Source: Chromatiaceae bacterium (GTDB lineage: Bacteria > Pseudomonadota > Gammaproteobacteria > Chromatiales > Chromatiaceae). Taken from it: a stretch of DNA of 44,165 nucleotides. A program made the position numbers and the translations under genes. Positions within the stretch are counted from its first letter, which is position 1; every line of letters begins with the position of its first letter. The notes beneath the pieces are model-generated. The model ran no database searches, was not told the origin of the DNA, and was given only the letters and a program-made list of their open reading frames with translations. This document shows positions 1 to 9,681 of this stretch, one piece after another. The stretch lies in the NCBI GenBank assembly GCA_025458165.1, contig JALOTB010000016.1, positions 1-44,165 on the forward strand. Direction: 5' to 3'.

Positions 1-1
1 G

Positions 2-1819
2 ATCTTCCTCACGCGCACCGCAATCAGTCCCTTCTATCTGATCTACATCTGGATCTTCATCTCCTACGGCACCCGCTACGGGCGCACCCACCTGATCGTT
101 GCGTCGGTGGTCAGCGTGGTCGCCTACAGCCTGGTGCTGGTCGCCCTCGATCACTGGCGACAGCACACCTTCGAGGCAGTCTTCTTCCTGCTGCTGCTGA
201 TCGTGCTCCCGCTTTACCAGCACTCGCTGCTGAGCAAGGTGCGCGCCGCGCGCCGCGAGGCGGAGATCGCCAGCAAGGCCAAAGGCGACTTCCTGGCGGT
301 GATGACGCACGAGCTGCGTACCCCGCTGACCGGGGTGATCGGCATGGCTCATCTGCTGCAAACGACCCCACTGACTGCCGAGCAGCGCGAGTATGCGAGC
401 GCGATCGCGAGCTCCGCCGAGGTCCTCCAGGCGCTGATCGGCGACGTGCTCGACCTGTCCAAGATCGACGCCCGCAAGCTCAACCTCGAATCCATCCCCT
501 TCGACCTGCGCGCCACGGCACAGGGCGTCAGCTCGGTACTGGAGAGCCAGGTGCTGGACAAGGGGCTGGAGCTGATCCTGGCGATCGACCCTCGGGTTCC
601 GGCGCGGGTGATCGGAGACGAGCTGCGGGTCCGGCAGATCCTGTTCAACCTCGTCGGCAACGCGATCAAGTTCACCGAGCGCGGTGAGGTGGTGGTCCGC
701 GCCTCCCTGCGGCCGGCCGAGGACGAGGTGCTGCGCCCGCACATCCTGCTCGAGGTGGAGGACACCGGTATCGGCATCGCACCCGCGATGTGCGAGCGCA
801 TCTTCGAGGGCTTCTGCCAGGCCGACGACTCCACCACCCGCCGCTACGGGGGGACGGGGCTCGGCACCACCATCGCCCGGGAGCTCAGCCTGCTCATGGG
901 TGGGCAGATCGGGGTCGAGAGCGAGCTGGGGAAGGGCAGCCGTTTCTGGGTGCGCCTGCCGCTGCTCGGCCAGGAGACCGCGACCCTCCCCGCGCATGCC
1001 GGCCAGCGGCTCGCGGGTCTGTGCGCCCTGGTCTACGAGGGCAACGCCACCAGTCGCAGGCAGATCGAGACCGTCTGCCGCGGCGAGGGCATGGCCTGCA
1101 AGGCGGTCGAGGACATCGAAGGCCTCGGGCGGACGACCACCTGGGGGGCGGAGGCCAACATCCTGATCATCGCCGACTCACCCGAGCGCGAGGACCTCCC
1201 GGGGCTGCTCGCCAGCTTCCGCGAGGTCCTGGGCAAGGGGGTACCGCATCTCTACCTGACCTACGCCGTGCGGCGCAGCGCCAGCGCCGGGATCTGCGGC
1301 CATTGCGTCAACAAGCCCTTCCTCCCGGAGGAGCTGATCGACGGGGTGGTCGCCGCTCTGGGTCGAACCGATCACAGCGGCCAGACGCCGGCACCCCCGG
1401 CGGCGTCGCATGTCGTCCAGCAACGGCCAACGACCCGAGTGCTGGTCGCGGAGGACAATGAGATCGCGGCCAAGGTGATCACGGCGCTGCTGAGCCGCGA
1501 GGGGCTTTCGGTGACCCGCGTGCAGGATGGGGAGGCGGCACTGCGGGAGGCGGCAAGCGGCGGCTTCGCGCTGGCCCTGATCGATCTGCGGATGCCCGTG
1601 CTCGACGGCATCGCCTTCGCGCGGGCGCAGCGGGCGGCCGAGGACGGCGCCGCGCACCTGCCGATCATCGCCCTCACGGCCAACGCCGGCGAGGCGGTGC
1701 GCGAGGAATGCCTTCAGGCGGGCATGGACGAGTTCCTAGGCAAGCCGGTGCGCCCGGCGGAGCTCGCGGCCGTGGTCCAGCGCTTTCTCGGGCACCCCCG
1801 GCCCGCGCTCCCGGACTGA
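2..1819 (+). CDS. RpfC-like hybrid sensor histidine kinase, 5' end outside window
   Basis: The frame is open from base 2, so the start lies upstream of the window; 605 residues are visible. The first 75 or so form hydrophobic membrane segments. A dimerisation/phosphoacceptor domain follows, with the phosphorylated His in HELRTPLTG (codon 308-310), then an ATPase domain with N-box (NLVGNAIKFT), G1 (DTGIGIAP), F-box and G2 (RRYGGTGLG) motifs. A degenerate receiver-like segment without a recognisable phospho-Asp comes next (about 1010-1370), then an intact receiver with phospho-Asp in LIDLRMP (codon 1583-1585). The layout resembles RpfC, the sensor of diffusible signal factor, but no C-terminal HPt domain is present and the protein ends just after the receiver. 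The signal is unknown; the rpfF and rpfG partners would have to lie to the left. Family call is confident, the ligand is not. Confidence 0.85.
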   Translation: MFLTRTAISPFYLIYIWIFISYGTRYGRTHLIVASVVSVVAYSLVLVALDHWRQHTFEAVFFLLLLIVLPLYQHSLLSKVRAARREAEIASKAKGDFLAVMTHELRTPLTGVIGMAHLLQTTPLTAEQREYASAIASSAEVLQALIGDVLDLSKIDARKLNLESIPFDLRATAQGVSSVLESQVLDKGLELILAIDPRVPARVIGDELRVRQILFNLVGNAIKFTERGEVVVRASLRPAEDEVLRPHILLEVEDTGIGIAPAMCERIFEGFCQADDSTTRRYGGTGLGTTIARELSLLMGGQIGVESELGKGSRFWVRLPLLGQETATLPAHAGQRLAGLCALVYEGNATSRRQIETVCRGEGMACKAVEDIEGLGRTTTWGAEANILIIADSPEREDLPGLLASFREVLGKGVPHLYLTYAVRRSASAGICGHCVNKPFLPEELIDGVVAALGRTDHSGQTPAPPAASHVVQQRPTTRVLVAEDNEIAAKVITALLSREGLSVTRVQDGEAALREAASGGFALALIDLRMPVLDGIAFARAQRAAEDGAAHLPIIALTANAGEAVREECLQAGMDEFLGKPVRPAELAAVVQRFLGHPRPALPD

Positions 1820-1841
1820 GCGCCGCGCGAGGCCGCTCGGC

Positions 1842-2534
1842 TCAGCCGGTCGGCTGGGCGCCCGCGGCGACCGAGCGCCGTACCGCCTGGCGCTGGCGCA
1901 CGCGCTTGTCGATGACGTTCTTGAGCGCGATCAGCAGTCCCAAGGCGATGAAGGCGCCAGGGGGCAGGATCGCGAGCAGCGCCCCCTGGAAATCCGGCCC
2001 GAGGCTGAATGACAGCCCGCGCGCTGCCTCACCGAGCAACAGGTGCGCCTGGTAAAACAGGGTCCCCTGCCCGACAAGCTCGCGCAGCCCACCGAGGAGC
2101 ATGAGGACCAGCGCGAAGCCGACCCCCATCGCCAATCCATCGATCACGGCGCGGTCGGGCGCGTTCTTGGAGGCGAAGGCCTCGGCCCGCCCGATGATGA
2201 TGCAGTTGGTGGTGATCAGCGGCAGGAAGATGCCGAGAACCAGGTAGAGGTCGTAGAAGAAGGCCTGCATGCTGAGCTCGACGACGGTGACGAAGGACGC
2301 GATCACCAGAACGAACACCGGCAGCCGGACCTCCGGGCGCACCAGATTGCGGATCAGGGAAATGGTGAGGTTGGAGAGCACCAGCACCGAGGTCGTCGCC
2401 AGCCCCATGCCGAGCCCGTTGGTCGCCGAGGTGGTCGTCGCCAGGAGCGGGCAGAGCCCAAGCAGCGCCACCAGCGCCTGGTTGTTGCCCCAGAGCCCGT
2501 CGCTCACCAGCGCCCCAATCGGCTTATCGGCCAT
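1842..2534 (-). CDS. rnfE: Rnf complex membrane subunit E
   Basis: The product of 230 residues is an integral membrane subunit of the NqrD/RnfE family, part of the Rnf complex that couples electron flow between reduced ferredoxin and NAD to ion transport across the inner membrane. It has about six hydrophobic segments. The paired family motifs are visible: [19 protein letters not shown] near residue 30 and [19 protein letters not shown] near residue 110, the latter carrying one of the conserved cysteines of the RnfA/RnfE pair. It is the last gene of rnfABCDGE; rnfG ends 15 bp upstream. It runs convergently with the histidine kinase gene, with only 22 bp between the stops and no clear terminator there. 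Confidence 0.96.
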   Translation of the reverse strand: MADKPIGALVSDGLWGNNQALVALLGLCPLLATTTSATNGLGMGLATTSVLVLSNLTISLIRNLVRPEVRLPVFVLVIASFVTVVELSMQAFFYDLYLVLGIFLPLITTNCIIIGRAEAFASKNAPDRAVIDGLAMGVGFALVLMLLGGLRELVGQGTLFYQAHLLLGEAARGLSFSLGPDFQGALLAILPPGAFIALGLLIALKNVIDKRVRQRQAVRRSVAAGAQPTG

Positions 2535-2549
2535 GCTCTAGTCCCCCGT

Positions 2550-3188
2550 TTACTCGCTGGGTCCGGTCGCGACCACGGGTGCCGCAAACAGGGCCGCCCT
2601 CTGTTCGGCGACAAGCTCCAAGGCACCCCGGACGGCCCGGACGACGGCGCGCGGGGTGATGGTCGCGCCGGTGAATTGATCGAACTCCCCGCCGTCGCGG
2701 CGCACCTCCCAGTCCTCCGCCGGTGGGTTGCCGAGCGAGCGCCCGGAGAAGCCGAGGATCCAGTCGGATCTCGCCACCTCGATGCGATCGCCAAGGCCCG
2801 GGGTCTCGCGGTGGGAGAGCACACGCACCCCGCCGAGGGACCCGTCGGCGAGCACCGAGACGAGGAGCCGGATCGGCCCCGAATAGCCGTTCCCCACCAC
2901 CGGGTCGAGGACCACGGCGACCACGTCACCGTCCCTGCGCGCCCGGTAGACCTGCGTGACCTGGGCGCCGAGCCGGACTGGGTCGCTGATCTCGAGGCGG
3001 TCCTCGATGGGATCGTTGTCCAATTCCCCCGGGGGGAGGATCGCTCGCACCTCGCGCAGTACAGCGGCGCGCTCGTTGGCGGCGATCATGGGGGCCGTCA
3101 TCCCATAGGTAACGGCGACCAGGCCGACCCCGAACACCGCGAAGGCGCCTAGGATCCCGGCCGCGACCAGCATCGGGGACAGCTTCAT
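2550..3188 (-). CDS. rnfG: Rnf complex FMN-binding subunit G
   Basis: The product of 212 residues has one N-terminal membrane anchor (about residues 8-30) followed by a periplasmic FMN-binding domain. The covalent flavin attachment motif is visible as TGATITPRAV near residue 175; the second threonine is where FMN is esterified in this family. The ATG at 3188 overlaps the rnfD stop as ATGA, indicating translational coupling, and this decides the start over a longer open frame that reaches 3587. Length and anchor fit RnfG/NqrC. Confidence 0.95.
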   Translation of the reverse strand: MKLSPMLVAAGILGAFAVFGVGLVAVTYGMTAPMIAANERAAVLREVRAILPPGELDNDPIEDRLEISDPVRLGAQVTQVYRARRDGDVVAVVLDPVVGNGYSGPIRLLVSVLADGSLGGVRVLSHRETPGLGDRIEVARSDWILGFSGRSLGNPPAEDWEVRRDGGEFDQFTGATITPRAVVRAVRGALELVAEQRAALFAAPVVATGPSE

Positions 3189-4225
3189 CCGGCACCTCGC
3201 CCGTGACCGAAGACGCGCGGCTGGGTGTAATAGTCGATGGTCGGGGCGGCCATGTTCATCAGCAGCACGGCGAAGGCCACGGCGTCCGGGTAGCCGCCCC
3301 AGGTGCGGATCACGAAGACCAGCACCCCAATGGACGCACCGAAGATGAGCTGCCCCTTCTTGGTCGTGCACGCGCTGACCGGGTCGGTCGCGATGAAGAA
3401 GGCGCCAAGGATCGCCCCCCCACTGAACAGGTGGAACCCCGGGAAGGGGTAGGCCTGGGGATCGAGCATCCAAAAGAGGCCGGCGCTGACCGTCAGTCCT
3501 AGGATCATCGACACCGGGATGTGCCAGGTGATCACCCGCCGCCAGAGGAGAAAAAGCCCCCCGATCAGGAACCAGTTGCCCACCCACTCCCAGCCGCGGC
3601 CACCGAAGTCACCCCAGAGCGGGCTCTGGCGGATCTCCTCGATCATCTGCCCCTGAGAGAGCTGGGTACGCATCTCATCGAGCGGCGTGGCCGCACTCAC
3701 CGCGTCCCAGCTCAACCCAGGGGGCGGCGACCCGGTGAGGATCATATGAAGTGAGTCGGCGAACGAGACCGAGTGCACGGCCAGCATCGAGGGGGCGAGC
3801 CAGGTCGTCATCGCGACCGGGTAGGACACCAGGAGGAAGACGTAGCCGGCCATGGCCGGGTTGAACGGGTTGTACCCGAGCCCGCCGAAGAGCTGCTTGG
3901 CAATGACGATGGCAAAGACCACGCCCAAGAGCGTGAGCCACCAGGGCAGGGTCGGGGGCAGGGCGATCGCCATGAGCAGCGCCGTCACCACGGCGCTGAG
4001 GTCGCGGATCGCCGGCAGCGCAGGGCGGCCGCGGAGCTTCAGTATGGCGGCCTCGGCGGCGACCGCGAACACGGTCGCCAGCACCATGTTGATCGCCACC
4101 CCCCAGCCGAACAGCCAGATCATGGCCGCGGTGCCCGGGATCAGGGCGAGGATCACCTGCAGCATGACCCGGTCGACCCGGTTCGGGCGCGCGCTGTGGG
4201 GCGAGGAGATGATCAGGCTGGCCAT
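3185..4225 (-). CDS. rnfD: Rnf complex membrane subunit D
   Basis: The product of 346 residues is a polytopic inner-membrane protein of the NqrB/RnfD family, which carries a covalent FMN. The flavinylation motif is visible as AVSAATPLDE with the acceptor threonine at about residue 180. Other family motifs are YNPFNPAMAGY (about 118-128) and DPVSACTTKKGQ toward the C-terminus. The gene lies 4 bp after rnfC and overlaps rnfG by 4 bp, so it is tightly embedded in the operon. Confidence 0.96.
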   Translation of the reverse strand: MASLIISSPHSARPNRVDRVMLQVILALIPGTAAMIWLFGWGVAINMVLATVFAVAAEAAILKLRGRPALPAIRDLSAVVTALLMAIALPPTLPWWLTLLGVVFAIVIAKQLFGGLGYNPFNPAMAGYVFLLVSYPVAMTTWLAPSMLAVHSVSFADSLHMILTGSPPPGLSWDAVSAATPLDEMRTQLSQGQMIEEIRQSPLWGDFGGRGWEWVGNWFLIGGLFLLWRRVITWHIPVSMILGLTVSAGLFWMLDPQAYPFPGFHLFSGGAILGAFFIATDPVSACTTKKGQLIFGASIGVLVFVIRTWGGYPDAVAFAVLLMNMAAPTIDYYTQPRVFGHGRGAG

Positions 4226-4229
4226 GCCG

Positions 4230-5954
4230 CTAGGACTCCTCTCGCTGGTTCTCGGCGGGCGGCTCCGCGGCGGCGCGGCGCCGGGCCTCGGCGGCCTCGA
4301 CCTGCTTCTGCTGGGCGGGGGTCAGGTCTTGCGTGTTGCGCGGGGCGACCCCCTGCTCGGCCATTGCCGCCTTCTTGGCGGCGGCCCGCTGCTTGGCGGC
4401 CTCGATGGCGGCCTTGCGCGGGTCTTCACCGCCGTCGGTCGGCGCGTCGCCGGTCTTGGCCTTGGCGGCCGGCGCCTGATCGAGGGACTCCTTCTTCTGC
4501 CGCAGCTTCGCCTGGCGCTCGCGCTCCTGGCGCTCGAGCCGCGCCTCGCGCGCCTCGTGGCGGGCGCGGGCGTGCTCGGCCTTGCGCTTGTCCTGTTCGC
4601 GCGCCCAGCTCTCGGTCTTGGCGAAACGGTAGTACTGCACCAGCGGGATGTGGGAGGGGCAGACGTGCGCGCAGCAGCCGCACTCGATGCAGTCGAAGAG
4701 GTTGTAGTCCTGGAGCTTGTTGAGCTCCTTAGCACGGGCGTACCAGTAGAGCTGCTGCGGCAGCAGGCTCGCCGGGCAGGCCGCGGCACAGTTGCCGCAG
4801 CGGATGCAGGGTAGCGCGGGGCCGGGATCGGGCGACTCGCCGGGGGTGAGCGCGAGCAGACAGTTCGCCGCCTTGGTGATCGGCACCTCCCGACTGTGCA
4901 GGGTGAAGCCCATCATCGGGCCGCCAAGCACCAGCTTGCGGATGTCGCGCCCCAGCCCGCCGACGTGCGCGATCAGGTCGGCCGCACTGGTGCCGATGCG
5001 CACCTCCAGGTTTTTGGGACGGGCGAAGCCGCGCCCGGTGAGGGTCACGTAGCGGGAGATCAGCGGCTTGCCGGCGAGGACCGCATCGGCGACCGCTGCG
5101 GTGGTCCCAACGTTTTGGCACAGGATGCCGATCTGCGCGGGGATGCCGTGGGTGGGCACCTCGCGGCCGGTGAGGACCTTGATGAGCTGCTTCTCCCCGC
5201 CGCTCGGATAGAGGGTGGGGATAGCGACGACGGCCGTGGACCCCTGCATGTCGCTCGCGGCTAGGGCGCGGCGCATGGCCGCGAGCGCCTCGGGCTTATT
5301 GTCCTCGATCCCGATCAGGCACTCCTCGACCCCGAGCAGGTGGCGGATGATACGGATGCCCGCGACCACGCGCTCGGCCTGGGTGCGCATCAGGAGGTCG
5401 TCGCAGGTGATGTACGGCTCGCACTCCACCCCGTTGATGACCAGGGTACGGATCACCTGGTCGGCGCTCGGATTGAGCTTCACTGCGGTGGGAAAGGCCG
5501 CCCCGCCCATACCGACGATGCCGGCCCAGCGCACGCGCTCGCGCAGCGTCGCGGCGTCGAGCTCGGCATAGTTGGCGAGCGGCTCGGGCAGCTCCGCCCA
5601 CTCGTCGAGGCCGTCGGTCTCGACGACGATGCAGGGTCCGGACAGACCCGAGGGGTGCGGCACCGGGCGCTTCTCGATCGCCACCACGGTGCCGGAGCTC
5701 GAGGCATGCACCGGCGCGCTCACGTAACCCTGGGGCTCACCGATCTTCTGGCCGGTCAGGACCCGATCCCCGACCCGCACGATCGGCTTGGCCGGGACGC
5801 CGATGTGCTGCTGCAGGGGGATCGTCAGCAGCCGGGGCAGCGGGGCCGGGGTCACCGGGGTGGTGTTGGAGAGGACCTTTTCGTCGGGCAGATGCACGCC
5901 GCCGTGGAAGCGCCACAGGCGGCGCTGAGCGGTACCAGGTTGAAACTGCTGCAC
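4230..5954 (-). CDS. rnfC: Rnf complex iron-sulfur/flavin subunit C
   Basis: The product of 574 residues is the peripheral subunit thought to bind NADH/flavin. It has an N-terminal RnfC barrel-sandwich region, a nucleotide-binding Complex1_51K-like region (GMGGAAFPT near residue 149), and two [4Fe-4S] clusters from C383/386/389/393 and C422/425/428/432. A charged, alanine-rich tail of about 130 residues follows, as is common in proteobacterial RnfC. The start is a GTG at 5954, preceded by AGGAAG seven bases upstream; the frame stays open much further up through rnfB in another register, which is not used. rnfB ends 20 bp before it. Confidence 0.95.
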   Translation of the reverse strand: MQQFQPGTAQRRLWRFHGGVHLPDEKVLSNTTPVTPAPLPRLLTIPLQQHIGVPAKPIVRVGDRVLTGQKIGEPQGYVSAPVHASSSGTVVAIEKRPVPHPSGLSGPCIVVETDGLDEWAELPEPLANYAELDAATLRERVRWAGIVGMGGAAFPTAVKLNPSADQVIRTLVINGVECEPYITCDDLLMRTQAERVVAGIRIIRHLLGVEECLIGIEDNKPEALAAMRRALAASDMQGSTAVVAIPTLYPSGGEKQLIKVLTGREVPTHGIPAQIGILCQNVGTTAAVADAVLAGKPLISRYVTLTGRGFARPKNLEVRIGTSAADLIAHVGGLGRDIRKLVLGGPMMGFTLHSREVPITKAANCLLALTPGESPDPGPALPCIRCGNCAAACPASLLPQQLYWYARAKELNKLQDYNLFDCIECGCCAHVCPSHIPLVQYYRFAKTESWAREQDKRKAEHARARHEAREARLERQERERQAKLRQKKESLDQAPAAKAKTGDAPTDGGEDPRKAAIEAAKQRAAAKKAAMAEQGVAPRNTQDLTPAQQKQVEAAEARRRAAAEPPAENQREES

Positions 5955-5974
5955 GTGCGGTCTTCCTGTGGGCG

Positions 5975-6538
5975 TCAGGCAGCGGCGCGGACGGGCTCGA
6001 CGCTCGCCGCCGCGGGATAGGGCCAACGCCAGTTCGTCAGCTCTTGGGGGATCGGCAACATGTGGATGCACTCGACGGGACAGGGCGGCAGGCACAGCTC
6101 GCAGCCCGTGCACTCCGAGGCGATGATGCCGTGGAGCTGCTTGGCCGCACCGAGGATGGCGTCTACCGGGCAGGCCTGCAGGCACAGGGTGCAGCCAATG
6201 CACTCCTTGTCGTCGATCACCGCAACGGCCTTGGGCTTGACCGCGGCCTCGTCGAGTGCGACCGGGTCCTTGCCGAGCAGATCGGCAAGCGCGAGCACCG
6301 TCGCCTCCCCGCCCGGTACGCATTGATTGATCTCTGCCTCGCCCTTGGCGAGCGCCTCCGCATAGGGTCGGCAGCCCGGGTAGCCGCACTGCCCGCACTG
6401 GGTCTGGGGCAGCAGTCCGTCAATCTGGTCGGCGACGGGGTCGCCCTCGACGCGAAAGCGGATCGCCGTATAGCCGAGCAGCAGCCCGAATACGGCCGCC
6501 AGCACGGCGATGGCGGCGACCGCGGTCAAGATGTCCAT
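5975..6538 (-). CDS. rnfB: Rnf complex ferredoxin-type subunit B
   Basis: The product of 187 residues has an N-terminal membrane helix, then a four-cysteine cluster motif (C48, C51, C56, C73), then two ferredoxin [4Fe-4S] motifs (C113/116/119/123 and C143/146/149/153). RnfB is regarded as the entry point for electrons from ferredoxin. The ATG at 6538 is preferred over a TTG three bases earlier because AGAGAGG lies 8 bases upstream of it. It sits between rnfA and rnfC. Confidence 0.95.
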   Translation of the reverse strand: MDILTAVAAIAVLAAVFGLLLGYTAIRFRVEGDPVADQIDGLLPQTQCGQCGYPGCRPYAEALAKGEAEINQCVPGGEATVLALADLLGKDPVALDEAAVKPKAVAVIDDKECIGCTLCLQACPVDAILGAAKQLHGIIASECTGCELCLPPCPVECIHMLPIPQELTNWRWPYPAAASVEPVRAAA

Positions 6539-6593
6539 CAATCGATCCTCTCTCGCCTGGCTGGCAACGCGCGACGGACCCGGGGCGCGGCCA

Positions 6594-7175
6594 TCAGGAG
6601 GCCACCAGGCCGGCGAAGCCCATGAACGCCAGCGACATCAGCCCCGCCGTGACCAGCGCGATCGCCGCACCCTGAAAGGGCTCCGGGACGTCCGCCACGG
6701 CGACCCGCTCGCGGATGGCGGCAAAGAGCGCCAGGACCAGCGAGAATCCAACCGCCGCGCCGAAGCCAAACAGGGCCGACTCGAGGAAGGTCCGCTGCTC
6801 TTGAAGGTTGAGGAGCGCCACGCCGAGCACCGCGCAGTTGGTGGTGATGAGCGGCAGGAAGATGCCGAGCACCTGGTAGAGCACCGGGCTGGTCTTGTGC
6901 ATCACCGTCTCGGTGAAGTTGACCACGACCGCGATCACCAGGATGAAGGCGATGATACGCAGGTACTCGATGCCGAGCGGGACGAGGAGATACTCGTTGA
7001 CCAACCAGGCGCAGATCGCCGAGAGGGTGAGCACGAAGGTGGTCGCCAACCCCATACCGGCGGCGGTCTCCAGCTTCTTCGACACCCCCATGAAGGGACA
7101 GAGCCCGAGGAACTTGGCCAGCACGAAGTTATTGACCAGCACCGTGCCGACCAGGATGAGTGCGTACTCTGTCAT
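6594..7175 (-). CDS. rnfA: Rnf complex membrane subunit A
   Basis: The product of 193 residues has six predicted membrane helices and belongs to the NqrE/RnfA family. Visible motifs are [18 protein letters not shown] near residue 20 and [17 protein letters not shown] near residue 100, each with a conserved Cys thought to help coordinate an intramembrane Fe-S centre with RnfE. It is the first gene of the rnf operon. The start MTEYALIL matches the family; an upstream in-frame extension has no family similarity. There is no strong Shine-Dalgarno sequence. Confidence 0.96.
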   Translation of the reverse strand: MTEYALILVGTVLVNNFVLAKFLGLCPFMGVSKKLETAAGMGLATTFVLTLSAICAWLVNEYLLVPLGIEYLRIIAFILVIAVVVNFTETVMHKTSPVLYQVLGIFLPLITTNCAVLGVALLNLQEQRTFLESALFGFGAAVGFSLVLALFAAIRERVAVADVPEPFQGAAIALVTAGLMSLAFMGFAGLVAS

Positions 7176-7381
7176 CGGGCGCTCGACTGCGTTGGCGATG
7201 GCGCATCCCGCCGAGACGGGACGCAAACCGCGTGAAGCATACGATCTCCGGCTTGCGGCAGACAACGCGCGGCGGGCGCATGAATGGGCATCTCGGCCGC
7301 CCCGATCGCCAGGGTGCCGGCTCGCAGCATTCTAACCCCCGGCGCCGCGAGCCGGGTTGATGCGCGTCAGCCGGCGCACCC

Positions 7382-9433
7382 TCAGCGCACCCGCATGCCG
7401 GGCTCGGCCCCGGCATCCACGCCGAGCAGATAGATCTCCGAGCCACCCGGGCCGGCGGCGAGCACCATGCCCTCGGAGATCCCGAAGCGCATCTTGCGCG
7501 GGGCGAGGTTGGCGACCATCACGGTCGAGCGGCCGACCAGGTCCTCGGCGCGGTAGGCGGTGCGGATGCCGGCGAAGACCGTGCGCGTCTCGCCGCCGAG
7601 GTCGAGGGTGAGGCGCAACAGCTTGTCGGCGCCATCGACCGCCTCGGCGGCCGCGATGCGGGCAACGCGCAGGTCCACGCGGGCAAAATCGGCTAGCTCG
7701 ATCGTCTCGCCGATCGGCTCGCGCACCAGATGACCCTCAGTACGCGTCTCGTGGGGCTTGGTCTTGCGCGCGTCCTGGCTGGCCAGGTCCTCGCGCGAGG
7801 CCTCCAGAACGGCGGCGATCTGGGCCGGCTCGACCCGGGTCATGAGCGGCTTGAAGGGCGCGATCTCATGATCGACCAGAGGCTCTGGCAGGACATCCCA
7901 GGTCAGCGGCGGGATACGCAGAAAGGCCTCGGCCGCCTCGGCGGTCCCGGGCAGGATGGGGCGTAGGAAGCCGATCAGGAGCCGGAACAGGTTGAGCCCC
8001 ATCGAGCAGATGTCCTGAAGCTCCCGGTCGCGGCCGGCCTGCTTGGCCACCACCCAGGGGGCCCGCTCGTCGATGTACTGGTTGGCGCGGTCGGCCAGCC
8101 CCATGACGTCGCGCGCCGCGCGGGAGAGCTCGCGGCGCTCGTAGGCATCGGCGATCGACTCCCCGGCACGCACAAAGCTCGCGAACAGCTCGGGATCGGC
8201 GACCTCGCCCGAGAGCCGGCCGTCGAAGCGCTTGCTGAGGAAGCCGGCGCAGCGGCTGGCGATGTTGACCAGCTTGCCGACCAGGTCGGCATTCACCCGC
8301 GCGGTGAAGTCCTCCAGGTTGAGGTCGATGTCCTCCACCCCGGGGCCAAGCTTGGCGGCGAAGTAGTAGCGCAGATACTCGGGGTTGAGGTGATCGAGGT
8401 AGGTGCGCGCCTTGATGAAGGTGCCGCGCGACTTCGACATCTTCTGCCCGTCGACGGTGAGGAAGCCGTGGGCGAAGACGGCCGTCGGGGTGCGGAAGTC
8501 GGCCCCGTGGAGCATCGCCGGCCAGAACAGGGCGTGGAAATAGATGATGTCCTTGCCGATGAAGTTATAGACCTCGGCGGTCGACCCCGGCGCCCAGAAC
8601 TCGTCGAAGGACAGCCCCTCAGTGCGGTCGCAGAGGTGCTTGAAGCTCGCCATGTAGCCGATCGGAGCGTCGAGCCAGACGTAGAAATACTTGCCCGCCT
8701 GATCGGGGATCTCGAAGCCGAAGTAGGGCGCGTCGCGGGAGATGTCCCACTCCTGCAGCCCCGCGTCGAACCACTCGCCGAGCTTGTTGGCGACCTCGCG
8801 CTGCAGGCTTCCGCTCGCGGTCCACGCCTTGAGCATGTCCTCGAAGTCGCCGAGCCGGAAGAAGAAATGCTGCGACTCGCGCTGCTCCGGGGTGGCGCCC
8901 GAAATCGCCGAGCGCGGGTTCTTGAGCTCGGCCGGCGAGTAGCTCGCGCCGCAGGCCTCGCAGTTGTCGCCGTACTGGTCGGGCGCCCCGCACTTGGGGC
9001 ACTCCCCCTTGATGAACCGATCGGGGAGGAACATCTGCTCGACCGGGTCGTAGGCCTGGGTGATAACCCGGCTCGCGATGTGGCCCTTCTCGAGGTTGCG
9101 CTGGTAGATCAAGCACGCGAAGTAGCGGTTCTCCGGCGAGTGGGTCGAGTGGTAGTTGTCGAAGCCGATGCGGAAGTCGGCGAAGTCCGCCCGGTGCTCC
9201 TCGGCCACCCGGGCGATCAGCGTCTCCGGGCTGATCCCCTCCTGGCGCGCCCGCAGCATGATCGGGGTGCCGTGGGCGTCGTCCGCGCACACGTAGTAAC
9301 AGCGATGCCCGCGCATCTTCTGAAAGCGCGCCCAGATATCCGTCTGGATGTACTCGACCAGGTGCCCGATGTGGATCGGCCCGTTGGCATAGGGCAGGGC
9401 GCTCGTGACGAGGATGGCGCGCGTTCGGCTCAT
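7382..9433 (-). CDS. metG: Methionyl-tRNA synthetase
   Basis: The product of 683 residues charges tRNA-Met with methionine. The class I signatures are clear: HIGH at residues 21-24 and KMSKS at 331-335. The zinc-binding insert has cysteines 145, 148, 158 and 161. A C-terminal EMAP/Trbp111-like tRNA-binding domain (about residues 575-683, with [12 protein letters not shown]) completes the long dimeric form. The gene is divergent from mrp and lies upstream of rnfA, an order familiar from gammaproteobacteria. Confidence 0.98.
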   Translation of the reverse strand: MSRTRAILVTSALPYANGPIHIGHLVEYIQTDIWARFQKMRGHRCYYVCADDAHGTPIMLRARQEGISPETLIARVAEEHRADFADFRIGFDNYHSTHSPENRYFACLIYQRNLEKGHIASRVITQAYDPVEQMFLPDRFIKGECPKCGAPDQYGDNCEACGASYSPAELKNPRSAISGATPEQRESQHFFFRLGDFEDMLKAWTASGSLQREVANKLGEWFDAGLQEWDISRDAPYFGFEIPDQAGKYFYVWLDAPIGYMASFKHLCDRTEGLSFDEFWAPGSTAEVYNFIGKDIIYFHALFWPAMLHGADFRTPTAVFAHGFLTVDGQKMSKSRGTFIKARTYLDHLNPEYLRYYFAAKLGPGVEDIDLNLEDFTARVNADLVGKLVNIASRCAGFLSKRFDGRLSGEVADPELFASFVRAGESIADAYERRELSRAARDVMGLADRANQYIDERAPWVVAKQAGRDRELQDICSMGLNLFRLLIGFLRPILPGTAEAAEAFLRIPPLTWDVLPEPLVDHEIAPFKPLMTRVEPAQIAAVLEASREDLASQDARKTKPHETRTEGHLVREPIGETIELADFARVDLRVARIAAAEAVDGADKLLRLTLDLGGETRTVFAGIRTAYRAEDLVGRSTVMVANLAPRKMRFGISEGMVLAAGPGGSEIYLLGVDAGAEPGMRVR

Positions 9434-9475
9434 GGGCGTTATCGGTCGGGATCTCGGGGCTGGCGCAAGCCTGTG

Positions 9476-9484
9476 ATTATCACA
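9476..9484 (-). promoter_or_regulatory. Candidate extended -10 promoter of metG
   Basis: On the minus strand the bases read TGT-GATAAT, an extended -10 element (TGn plus five of six matches to TATAAT). No convincing -35 lies 17 bp further up, as expected for an extended -10 promoter. Transcription would start near 9469, giving a leader of about 36 bases. The element lies inside the symmetrical sequence TGTGA-TTA-TCACA. Confidence 0.4.
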
Positions 9485-9681
9485 CGAGCCGAGCGGGGCG
9501 GGCTAACCCCGACGCGGCCCAAACCCTGGCAGCCGGCTTGAATTCCCCCGGGTCCAGACCAACTCTCGCGCCAGGAACGGGCGGCCGGGTCGCCCCTCTC
9601 ACCACCAGCCATCAGCGAACACACCTACCGAGACCACGGCACCGACGCGCGGCCGGATCTCCCCCCCAATCGGAGCAACCC

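Noticed and set aside
2043..3152. Long plus-strand open frame opposite rnfE/rnfG
   Set aside because: Antisense to clear rnf genes, low-complexity Asp/Gly/Arg/His-rich composition typical of GC-rich shadows.
9471..9486. TGTGA-TTA-TCACA palindrome upstream of metG as a CRP site
   Set aside because: The half-site spacing is 3 rather than 6 bp, so it does not fit CRP; an extended -10 explains the sequence better.
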